The notes beneath the pieces are model-generated. The model had not been told where the DNA came from. It ran no database searches and worked only from the letters and a program-made list of their open reading frames with translations. A DNA stretch of 27,638 nucleotides. Source: a virus. The stretch's first letter is position 1; the number at the start of each line of letters is the position of its first letter. This document shows positions 18,794-24,811 of this stretch, piece after piece. Position numbers and translations under genes: made by a program. The stretch lies in the IMG/VR virus record IMGVR_UViG_3300032238_000485, positions 1-27,638 of that record; one strand, given 5' to 3'.

Positions 18794-18804
18794 GAGGGCT
18801 TTTT
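18787..18804 (+). terminator. Intrinsic terminator overlapping the giant gene's stop codon
   Basis: GCCCT (18787-18791) and AGGGC (18795-18799) form a 5-bp stem with an AGG triloop, followed by five T (18800-18804). The TAG stop lies across stem and loop. The stem is short, so strength is uncertain, but position and T-tract fit an end for the + strand late operon. Confidence 0.65.
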
Positions 18805-18930
18805 AGCCGGAATACGACCTTCTGCCCGTAATTTAGATAAAGTGATCGCTATGGCCTGTTTTTTGGGTAAATAGACACGTTTACCATTTTTGATATGGTA
18901 AGCCTTATCCCCTACGAATTTGTAAGGCAT
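18790..18930 (-). CDS. 46-residue basic protein, short DUF6496-like
   Basis: This gene is too short for common length cut-offs. It starts at ATG 18930-18928 in a TAATG overlap with the preceding - strand gene and ends at TAG 18792-18790. The product reads MPYKFVGDKAYHIKNGKR, then VYLPKKQAIAITLSKLRAEGRIPAKKPS: a KNGKRVYLPKKQAIAI...L motif typical of very small basic proteins of environmental phages related to the DUF6496 group. Eleven Lys/Arg-rich positions give a strongly basic helix. Coupling, the shared MPYK start with other genes here, and the sensible sequence support a real gene. The function is unknown. The stop overlaps that of the convergent giant gene by 4 nt. Confidence 0.72.
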   Translation of the reverse strand: MPYKFVGDKAYHIKNGKRVYLPKKQAIAITLSKLRAEGRIPAKKPS

Positions 18931-19175
18931 TAGTTGCGGAAGCCGGCTCCAGAGCTTAGAGAGCCTAGAACTGACATCATTGCTGACTTCTTGGGGCTAG
19001 AACCCTTCTTAGCAGGAAGTTTACCCATAAGGTTTTCTCTGTGCTTCTTAAGGACAGGTGGGCTCATAATACGCTTAGACTTGGTAGAACTACTAACCAC
19101 CTTACGTAGGTGCTGCTTTTCAGATTCGTCTTTCATACCTGGCTTGAGGTAAGAGTCATTTTCATCGTATGGCAT
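18930..19175 (-). CDS. Small basic hypothetical protein
   Basis: An 81-residue Lys/Ser-rich protein with AAGGATAATC before the ATG (AAGG about 6 nt upstream). It begins MPYDEN; a helical KDESEKQHLRKVV segment near 15-27 is followed by a polar, basic linker with KKGSSPKKS and a small hydrophobic SAMMSVLGSLSSGAGF end. No family is recognised. It lies at the distal end of the lysis/tail operon, with the 46-residue gene coupled behind it. Confidence 0.6.
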   Translation of the reverse strand: MPYDENDSYLKPGMKDESEKQHLRKVVSSSTKSKRIMSPPVLKKHRENLMGKLPAKKGSSPKKSAMMSVLGSLSSGAGFRN

Positions 19176-19183
19176 GATTATCC

Positions 19184-19453
19184 TTAGTGGGTTGGTGAGG
19201 CTGGGAGTAGAGTCTTTTTCTTTGGAGTAAGAGCTCTCTTTTTTGGATCAAGGTTACTAGTTCTGTTCAGCTTGTCCAGTGTTGCTTTATTCATCTGCTG
19301 AATCTTCTTTAGGAAAGCCTGCTGCTTCTTGTCAAATGTGCTGCCATAGTGAGTCTGGGTGTAGCCATAGTCACGCATAGGGTGCTTAGTTGGGGTTGGA
19401 GTGGGAGTTGGCTTAGGCTTAGTTTTAATTCCTATTCGACCGTTAAGTGGCAT
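19184..19453 (-). CDS. Small Lys/Pro/Thr-rich hypothetical protein
   Basis: An 89-residue basic protein starting MPLNGRIGIK, with a PTPTPTPTK repeat near residues 14-22, an aromatic DYGYTQTHYGSTF segment, and a helical KKQQAFLKKIQQMNKATLDKLN region near 42-63. The C-terminus is Lys-rich. No family is recognised. The ATG overlaps the holin candidate's stop (TAATG), so it is translated from the same message as the lysis genes. Confidence 0.6.
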   Translation of the reverse strand: MPLNGRIGIKTKPKPTPTPTPTKHPMRDYGYTQTHYGSTFDKKQQAFLKKIQQMNKATLDKLNRTSNLDPKKRALTPKKKTLLPASPTH

Positions 19454-19722
19454 TATTTGCTTTCCTTATCTGTCTTAGCTCTAACAGTTTCTACTGCAGA
19501 GTTAATTGCATTGTTGAAATCTTCATCAGGAACCTGACCCTTAATCGCAAAGACAAAGGATAGGGCACCAATAAGACCAATTACAGCGGCTAGTGAACCA
19601 AACATTGCTGATTGTAGTGCCGAGAATCCAAGTACGGAACCAGCGCCTAGACCAGCAATACCTGCACCCAAAGCGAATGCAAGAACTCTGAATAGTCTTT
19701 TAAGAAGATCGTTTTTAAGCAT
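19453..19722 (-). CDS. Holin candidate, two TM segments
   Basis: An 89-residue protein with a short basic N-terminus (MLKNDLLKRLFR), two hydrophobic Gly/Ala-rich segments at about 12-34 and 37-60, and a polar charged C-terminal helix (VPDEDFNNAINSAVETVRAKTDKE). This is the usual layout of two-TM holins that open the cytoplasmic membrane for the endolysin. It overlaps the end of the CHAP endolysin gene by 8 nt. A second small membrane protein is encoded at 21215-21460, so which of them is the actual holin is open. Confidence 0.72.
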   Translation of the reverse strand: MLKNDLLKRLFRVLAFALGAGIAGLGAGSVLGFSALQSAMFGSLAAVIGLIGALSFVFAIKGQVPDEDFNNAINSAVETVRAKTDKESK

Positions 19723-20239
19723 TTTTGACAGGATCCTTATCTGCTACTAGTCTCCATGATGGGCGTACAACGGCAACAATGTTCTTGTATGGGCGCTGCT
19801 TGTAGTAGCATCCATCGCCGTTCTTCTGGTCACCAGTGCCGTCAGGGTTAACGGTGTTGCCTTCAACACACTTGACGCGCTTAGTGATCTTATTGTGGCT
19901 AATAGCGATACCGACATGGTCTGGCTCATTAGTTCCACGAAAGTTCATGAACACGATGTCGCCTGGCTGAACTTTTTCAACAGGGATAATCTGGTTCATG
20001 TGAGTGTAGTGTTTGACGGCATGAGAACAAGAATGGAAACCCTTCTTAGTCTGAGCTCCGGCTACGAGTGCACCAGCACCAGCCTTGGCAAAGCAATAAG
20101 AGACGAACATGGCACACCATGCAGTCTGGTTTAAACCATACCATTCACCAAAGACACTGGTGTTGTTAGGTCCTTCTTTGTACTTTTTGTCCGCAAACGG
20201 GGTGGCTACCGCTAGGACATCTTTAGCGGTAATAGCCAT
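19715..20239 (-). CDS. CHAP-domain endolysin (peptidoglycan amidase/endopeptidase)
   Basis: A 174-residue single-domain enzyme that should cut peptidoglycan amide or peptide bonds for host lysis. The CHAP signature is clear: catalytic Cys42 in TAWCAMFVSYC, QPGDIVFMNF near 91-100, His108 in DHVGIAIS, and the polar residue region VEGNT at 125-129. No export signal is visible, so release through a holin is expected. There is no cell-wall-binding domain in this protein; two separate LysM proteins are encoded directly upstream in the operon. The start overlaps the LysM stop as TAATG. Substrate bond specificity cannot be told from the sequence. Confidence 0.88.
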   Translation of the reverse strand: MAITAKDVLAVATPFADKKYKEGPNNTSVFGEWYGLNQTAWCAMFVSYCFAKAGAGALVAGAQTKKGFHSCSHAVKHYTHMNQIIPVEKVQPGDIVFMNFRGTNEPDHVGIAISHNKITKRVKCVEGNTVNPDGTGDQKNGDGCYYKQRPYKNIVAVVRPSWRLVADKDPVKNA

Positions 20240-20577
20240 TAGCGACCCATTCCTCTGCCAGTTTTCTTAGGAGTTCTGGTTGGGTTTGGACCCATGTAGT
20301 TAGGACCAGGCATACCAGCCATGTCGTAAGCAGCAGGAGTATCACTCTTTTGGTTAGGAAGCGAAACACCAGTTCCAACGTTAAGCTTACGAAGCTTTCC
20401 ATTAACTGTGTTCATCTTCTTAATAGCACCAAACCATGATTCTAGAGACTTGCCCTTTGGAAGGGTTCTCTTTGCGATCGACCATAGACTGTCGCCAGCC
20501 TTAGCGTGAGTTGTTGAGCTAGAGTGCTTGGCGTTGCGGGTCTTGTACTTAGGGGTAGGAGGTGTCTTGTAAGGCAT
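20239..20577 (-). CDS. LysM-domain protein, short paralogue
   Basis: A 112-residue protein with one LysM-like domain at about residues 24-74 (AKAGDSLWSIAKRTLPKGKS ... AIKKMN ... KLRKLNVGTGVSLP). LysM domains bind N-acetylglucosamine-containing glycans such as peptidoglycan. The N-terminal 23 residues are Lys/Thr/Ser-rich and the C-terminal tail is Pro/Gly/Arg-rich; there is no signal peptide or catalytic domain. It is a clear paralogue of the neighbouring 207-residue gene. Context suggests it either gives wall binding to the adjacent CHAP enzyme or sits in the virion. A purine-rich AGAAAGAAA precedes the ATG. Confidence 0.85.
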   Translation of the reverse strand: MPYKTPPTPKYKTRNAKHSSSTTHAKAGDSLWSIAKRTLPKGKSLESWFGAIKKMNTVNGKLRKLNVGTGVSLPNQKSDTPAAYDMAGMPGPNYMGPNPTRTPKKTGRGMGR

Positions 20578-20591
20578 TTTTTTCTTTCTAC

Positions 20592-21215
20592 TTAAGAGCG
20601 TCTTGCTCCAGGTGGAAGCGATACACCAGTTCCGGTATATAGTCTTCTTAGTTTACCATTTTGTGTGTTCATTTTCTTGATAGCTAACCACCAAGATGAT
20701 ACTGATTCTCCCTTTGGAACTGTTTTCTCTGCAATCGACCATAGACTGTCACCCTTTGAGGCTGTGTATGAACGGCCACTGGCTGATAATCCTGATTGAC
20801 GAGATGAAGATGTTGATGAACCACCCTTTAAAGTGCCATTCTTTGCAGCCATTTTGGCTTGTGCTGCATATCGGTTAGACATTGCTGTGTCTGGCTTAGA
20901 CTTTCCAGAACTCATTGCTCTGCTAGAAGAACCAGTTTTGGTTCCTTCAGTGTTGCCCAATGCACCTAGTCCTGAAAGTACACCGGTAGCGATGGCAGCT
21001 TTCTTAACTTTACCCATTGGCTTCTTGTAAGGAACAACTGATCTGCCTGTTGGTACAAGTTCTTTGCTTGTAGAAGGCTTAATTTCGCCAGACTTAATCT
21101 TGCCCATTACGCGCTTGTTTTCTACTGCGACCTTGGTGCTACGGACAACCTTGCTGTTGTCTGCTGCTGACTTAGCGGCCTTGACTGCCTTTTCTAAAGC
21201 TTTCTTTAATGGCAT
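20592..21215 (-). CDS. LysM-domain protein, long paralogue
   Basis: A 207-residue protein when started at ATG 21215, which forms TAATG with the upstream stop; a start six codons earlier is possible but less likely. The N-terminal 50 residues are a basic Lys/Ala helix, residues 75-90 are mildly hydrophobic (AAIATGVLSGLGALG), and 90-148 are Ser/Gly-rich linker. A LysM domain occupies about 149-201 (TASKGDSLWSIAEKTVPKGES ... WWLAIKKMNTQNGKLRRL ... GVSLP), nearly identical in plan to that of the next gene, pointing to tandem duplication. It should bind peptidoglycan; a virion or lysis role is inferred. Confidence 0.83.
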   Translation of the reverse strand: MPLKKALEKAVKAAKSAADNSKVVRSTKVAVENKRVMGKIKSGEIKPSTSKELVPTGRSVVPYKKPMGKVKKAAIATGVLSGLGALGNTEGTKTGSSSRAMSSGKSKPDTAMSNRYAAQAKMAAKNGTLKGGSSTSSSRQSGLSASGRSYTASKGDSLWSIAEKTVPKGESVSSWWLAIKKMNTQNGKLRRLYTGTGVSLPPGARRS

Positions 21216-21460
21216 TACTTCGATCCAATCCAAGTGAAGATAAATGATGCGATAGCCACAACTCCAGCACCCAGGGCACTGTATGCAACTCTCTCTACCC
21301 AGTATAGCCTATCTAGGCGACTTTCGACGATTCTAACTCTATCGGGTAGGCTTGACAAGTTCTTCAGCTCAGCGATCATACGAATTTGATTTTCGTTAAT
21401 GTCCATGAGCTTCTGATACATCAAGGCATTAGTTACCTTCACATGAGTTTCTTCGTTCAT
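21215..21460 (-). CDS. XhlA-like small membrane protein
   Basis: An 81-residue protein with an N-terminal coiled-coil helix (about 8-50, LMDINENQIRMIAELKNL...RVRIVESRLDRL) and one C-terminal TM segment (about 58-78, AYSALGAGVVAIASFIFTWIG). This coil-then-single-TM plan is that of XhlA/holin-associated proteins of Gram-positive phages, which cooperate with a holin. The start has no Shine-Dalgarno site; instead a TAAACT -10 hexamer ends 6 nt before the ATG, so it may be leaderless. An internal in-frame ATG at codon 14 is an alternative start. It is coupled downstream to the long LysM gene. Confidence 0.7.
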   Translation of the reverse strand: MNEETHVKVTNALMYQKLMDINENQIRMIAELKNLSSLPDRVRIVESRLDRLYWVERVAYSALGAGVVAIASFIFTWIGSK

Positions 21461-21466
21461 GGGAAC

Positions 21467-21478
21467 AGTTTATCACAA
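21467..21478 (-). promoter_or_regulatory. Extended -10 promoter giving a leaderless transcript
   Basis: On the - strand the site reads TTGTGATAAACT, matching the TYGTGNTANACT motif of this phage. The hexamer TAAACT (21467-21472) ends 6 nt before the ATG, so transcription should begin at or next to the start codon. It lies across the last codons of the phosphoesterase gene. No -35 is seen. Confidence 0.5.
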
Positions 21479-22411
21479 CTTTGAAGTGAATTCCCTGCCA
21501 CGAAACACTGCACGGCCATTGTCTATTTGAACTAATTCGGTATAAAACTCGCCGCTAGGTTTGTACATAATTATGGCCACACCTTGCTGCCAGTTCTCAT
21601 AATAGACTGCTGGACTACCATCTATCTTGGTGGCACCGTTTACTGAGGGAACAGCCCCATCAACTCGACATAAGCAACCAGGAGAGACAGCCATAGACTT
21701 AATCGGACCCAGTCTGTCAAAAACCGTTTTCGACTGGAGTTCCTGACGATGTACATGGCCAAAAATAGTCGAAATGTGCGGCGAGTCATTGGTATATGCT
21801 GCAGCAGTTGACCCCCCAGATCTGACCTTAGAACCGTGAACAGCCCTAAGGCGATCATTGAGCCAATAAGCGCCTGCAGGGTATGCGTCAATGTACTCAA
21901 CTCCAATCTCGTCTAGACGTAACAAATATGGTAGCGACATTACTGGAAGTGATTCCGGCATGTTAGCTTTCTTTAAACCTAGGATGCTCATTGTGTTTGT
22001 CATAATGAACTTTTCCATGCGTTTGTCATGGTTGCCTTCGATAAGAACTATTTTGGCTCTAGGGCCTGCGGCAGCTCTTTGTTGTTGAAGGAATTTGTGG
22101 CCACGGTTAATCGCATGTTGTGTCGTAAATGCAAAAGCTGGTTCTTGTTCGAATCGGCCTTGTGCAGGTAGGTCTAGGAAGTCGCCAAGGTTGATTACTG
22201 AATCCACTCTGTCGTGTTCTTCCAAGTGTCCAATGATTTGAAGTGCTACATCCATAGCTTTCTCGTCATGGAATGGGTCAAGGCCAGTACTCAAATCTCT
22301 ATAGCCTATTTGAGGATCCGGGAGAATGACCGCAACCTTGTAAGCCCCTTTAACTGAACGGACTTTCTTAGGTGCATTAATTACAACCTTGGTTGCTTTA
22401 TCTATTTGCAT
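21473..22411 (-). CDS. Calcineurin-like metallophosphoesterase
   Basis: A 312-residue enzyme with all main metallophosphoesterase blocks in order: PDPQIG (Asp32, with Gln34 in place of the usual His), LGDFLD (Asp77), EGNHDKR (Asn127-His128), a VHGS block (His192) and IFGHVHRQE (His219/His221). These bind two metals and hydrolyse phosphomono- or diesters. Gln in the first block is seen in other phage members of the family. The substrate cannot be deduced; nucleic acid or nucleotide is plausible. A consensus AAGGAG lies 8 nt before the ATG and a promoter about 40 nt upstream, so this gene may head a separate lysis-region transcript. The N-terminal 25 residues are basic. Confidence 0.85.
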   Translation of the reverse strand: MQIDKATKVVINAPKKVRSVKGAYKVAVILPDPQIGYRDLSTGLDPFHDEKAMDVALQIIGHLEEHDRVDSVINLGDFLDLPAQGRFEQEPAFAFTTQHAINRGHKFLQQQRAAAGPRAKIVLIEGNHDKRMEKFIMTNTMSILGLKKANMPESLPVMSLPYLLRLDEIGVEYIDAYPAGAYWLNDRLRAVHGSKVRSGGSTAAAYTNDSPHISTIFGHVHRQELQSKTVFDRLGPIKSMAVSPGCLCRVDGAVPSVNGATKIDGSPAVYYENWQQGVAIIMYKPSGEFYTELVQIDNGRAVFRGREFTSKL

Positions 22412-22449
22412 TTATGATACTCCTTGAGGTTTAAAAAATTCTCTTTTGA

Positions 22450-22462
22450 AGTGTATCACAAA
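22450..22462 (-). promoter_or_regulatory. Extended -10 promoter before the phosphoesterase gene
   Basis: On the - strand TTTGTGATACACT shows the phage motif with hexamer TACACT (22450-22455). The start is expected near 22443, leaving a leader of about 32 nt that carries AAGGAG before ATG 22411. It sits in the 59-nt gap after the fibre-like gene, the largest gap within this operon. Confidence 0.55.
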
Positions 22463-22470
22463 AGTGAAGA

Positions 22471-23271
22471 TTATTTAACTCCGTATAGCGTCAGTGTGGC
22501 TGCAGCTGTAGAAGAAGTAATATCTACAGTCAGGCTATTAACTGCACCAGCAGACGCACAATAACCAGTCAATGCCAGTGATGGGCCTAAAGCACTGATA
22601 ACCTTACCGTTACCGCTCCTAGAGTAACCAGGAAGTTCAATAACATAAAGCGGAGTAGTTGAAGAAGCAGGGTTACCCAACAAAATGCTAGTTCCAGTAG
22701 TAGAAGTATCTGGGGTAGCAGTACCATAGATATTTCTAGTGTACGAATAAGTGCTAGCACCACTAATACCATTAAGCCTCAAAAAGAAACCAGAACCAGT
22801 AGGAGCGGTTCCTACAGAAGTAAAATCAATGTGCAAAACAAGTTTCTGATATCCGTAAGCGATGGAAGAAAAACTTACAGTCTGAGAACTGGCAGAAGTA
22901 GACAAAGACTGTTGATCTAGCTGAACATAACCTCTTTCACTCCAAGCAGCATATGGAGCTGTAAGGCTAGAAACAAGGACTTGGCCGGCAGCAGCAGGGG
23001 TAGCAATAAAAGTAGTAGTATCAGCCGCTGACTGGATTGGAATACGCTTAACAGCACCACCAACGATGTTCTGAGCTTTAGATACAGAACCACCAGTGCC
23101 AACAGTAACATTTAGGTTATTAATGTTAGAAGTGTGGTCAGCGAGAGTAGTGTTAGTGCTCGCGGCATGATCGTTAATAAGATCATAGTTGCTGTTGATA
23201 AGGTCAAGATCCACAACATCGTTGGCCTCCGGTTTCGCCAAATTTAATGGAGCATCTCCAGTAGTAGACAT
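22471..23271 (-). CDS. Tail fibre/appendage protein (receptor-binding candidate)
   Basis: A 266-residue protein. The N-terminus (LNLAKPEANDVVDLDLINSNYDLINDHA) resembles the virion-attachment start of many phage fibres, followed by a short repeat-rich helix (TTLADHTSNINNLN) and a joint region. From about residue 115 the sequence is Ser/Thr/Gly/Ala-rich beta structure, ending in VDITSSTAAATLTLYGVK, typical of trimeric receptor-binding tips. A strong GGAGG lies six nt before the ATG, which overlaps the upstream stop (TAATG). No chaperone or enzymatic motif is seen. The host receptor cannot be predicted. Confidence 0.75.
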   Translation of the reverse strand: MSTTGDAPLNLAKPEANDVVDLDLINSNYDLINDHAASTNTTLADHTSNINNLNVTVGTGGSVSKAQNIVGGAVKRIPIQSAADTTTFIATPAAAGQVLVSSLTAPYAAWSERGYVQLDQQSLSTSASSQTVSFSSIAYGYQKLVLHIDFTSVGTAPTGSGFFLRLNGISGASTYSYTRNIYGTATPDTSTTGTSILLGNPASSTTPLYVIELPGYSRSGNGKVISALGPSLALTGYCASAGAVNSLTVDITSSTAAATLTLYGVK

Positions 23272-23822
23272 TAATTTCCTCCATACATAGAATTTACAAG
23301 GTCTGCAGCAATTGTACCACCATAGTATTTACCGGCGTTGCGGTCAACATGCTGGGCAACTTTGCCAACAGTAGTTTTAGCGGGCTTTACGCCCTTAGCA
23401 GCAGGTTTAGCTGACTTAATTGCAGGTTTAATCATTTTAGTGATCTGCTGACCTTCTTTAACGCCTTTACCAATCGTCTTAACTGGTCTAGCAACGCGGC
23501 CAACATAAGGGATAAGACCAGCAATAGCATAAGGATCACCAGAGACAGCACCCTGAACATCAGGAAGTGCCAAAGAAGCAGCATCAGCTAAAGGATTCTT
23601 ATCGCTAATCAAACCATTAGAAATATCCTTATAGTACTGCTCATTCATCTGGTTGTTATTTAAACCCATAGAAGCACCAACACCATAACCCAAAGGTCTA
23701 GCCAAAATGTTAGCTGCACCACGAAGTGGTGGCAAAGCAGCCTGGTTAGCGGCATTCCAAGCACCCTGGAAGCCGTTACCGGCTTGCTGCATTAGGTATG
23801 CGAGAATCTGTTCAGGATTCAT
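23271..23822 (-). CDS. Basic hypothetical protein, possible virion component
   Basis: A 183-residue protein. Residues 1-60 are Gln/Asn/Ala/Gly-rich with QQAGNGFQGAWNAANQAALPPLRGAANILARPLGYGVGASMG; the middle is mildly hydrophobic (SLALPDVQGAVSGDPYAIAGLIPYVGRVARPVK); residues 125-160 are a Lys/Ala/Pro-rich basic run similar to histone-like tails (AIKSAKPAAKGVKPAKTT). No family is recognised. It lies between terminase small subunit and fibre genes, overlapping the former by 11 nt. Virion or DNA-associated roles are both possible. Confidence 0.62.
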   Translation of the reverse strand: MNPEQILAYLMQQAGNGFQGAWNAANQAALPPLRGAANILARPLGYGVGASMGLNNNQMNEQYYKDISNGLISDKNPLADAASLALPDVQGAVSGDPYAIAGLIPYVGRVARPVKTIGKGVKEGQQITKMIKPAIKSAKPAAKGVKPAKTTVGKVAQHVDRNAGKYYGGTIAADLVNSMYGGN

Positions 23823-24549
23823 CTACGATTTCCGCCTCAATAGCTAAAGGAACATTCCATTTCGAAGCAGAATCAGACACTGCTTGGCTAATCTTCTTCA
23901 AAGCCTCAGGGTCATCAACATACTTCTCCACTGCATCCATCATAGCAGAAATAACACGTTCATATTCAGCATTCTGGCCTCGAGCAGAAGGATCATAGTA
24001 ACCAGTAATAGCCAACAAATACTTAATAGCATCATTATTACCGGCCTGAGCACGATTAGCTAAAGCAGTCAACGCCGCCGGCACAGAGGCCTTCAACAAA
24101 TCCTCAGTAGTACGGCCATAAACCTTAGCAAAAGCAGGTTGCTTCAACCAACCCTGCCATTGAGCCCAAGACACGCCGAGCTTCTTTAAGCGGGCAAATG
24201 GGTCTAAAGTCAATGACTGATCAGTCATCACACTCAAAGCATAAGCTTGTTCAGCAGTTAAACCGACTGGCGTCTCAGTTGGGATACCTCTAGCCTCAAG
24301 CGCATTCTTAAACTTAGGCGTAGCAACCAAATCAGACAATACCGAGATAGAAAGCGTCCTATCCTGGTCGTATATTGTCGCTGGTTCAATCGGGAAACCC
24401 CGCTGGTGAGCCAACCAAGCAGCAGAGACAGCCCTCTCAAATAGAATTTGCTCAGGAGAGCGCGTAGAGACAGGCTTCCTAACTTTCTGAAAAACTTCTG
24501 CATCTGCAAGACTAAACTTCTCTAGATCCGACACCAGGCCAGTCACCAT
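23812..24549 (-). CDS. Terminase small subunit
   Basis: A 245-residue protein likely to recognise packaging sites and regulate the large terminase. The central region has a small HTH-like block (LKKLGVSWAQWQGWLKQPAFAKVYG, about 134-158), followed by LLKASVPAALTALANRAQAGNNDAIKYLLAITGYYDPSARG (about 162-203). This last pattern, A-L-x-x-x-A-x-x-G-x-x-x-A-I-K-Y-L-L-x-x-T-G-Y-Y, is characteristic of small terminase families. The C-terminal helices suit oligomerisation. The start at ATG 24549 lies 38 nt inside the upstream gene; GTG codon 6 is an alternative. It is on the opposite strand from, and far from, the portal cluster. Confidence 0.78.
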   Translation of the reverse strand: MVTGLVSDLEKFSLADAEVFQKVRKPVSTRSPEQILFERAVSAAWLAHQRGFPIEPATIYDQDRTLSISVLSDLVATPKFKNALEARGIPTETPVGLTAEQAYALSVMTDQSLTLDPFARLKKLGVSWAQWQGWLKQPAFAKVYGRTTEDLLKASVPAALTALANRAQAGNNDAIKYLLAITGYYDPSARGQNAEYERVISAMMDAVEKYVDDPEALKKISQAVSDSASKWNVPLAIEAEIVDES

Positions 24550-24811
24550 CCAATGCCATCAAACCAATGATTGCATAATTAGCTAAATCCAAAAACGAAT
24601 CCCTCAACGATTCGTTAGAAGGAGCTTTTCCAGAATCCACGAGATGATTAATACGGGCAAGCTTATCATGCATACGAACACGCAAACCATTAATAGCCCC
24701 ACCAGGAGCAAACGCGATATTAGTCGGTCCATAATCCTTATGTTTCTTCAGGAGAAGTCCATAACACTCAGTAAACTTAGCAGACAAATCAGCTTCAAAA
24801 TTCTTACTCAA
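24512..24811 (-). CDS. Nmad1 (nucleotide modification associated domain 1) protein, DUF1599-like
   Basis: A 99-residue helical protein matching the Nmad1/DUF1599 pattern: CYGLLLKKHKDYGPTNIAFAPGGAINGLRVRMHDKLARINHLVDSG, then NESLRDSFLDLANYAIIGLMALDGDW. The KDYG, MxDKxxR and NExxxDxxxDxANY blocks recall all-alpha nucleotide-binding or pyrophosphatase-like folds. The family is often found in phages with modified DNA bases, but its reaction is not settled. The start is TTG 24811, with AGAGGAG ending 7 nt upstream, inside the end of the regulator gene. No other base-modification gene lies in this window. Confidence 0.8.
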   Translation of the reverse strand: MSKNFEADLSAKFTECYGLLLKKHKDYGPTNIAFAPGGAINGLRVRMHDKLARINHLVDSGKAPSNESLRDSFLDLANYAIIGLMALDGDWPGVGSREV

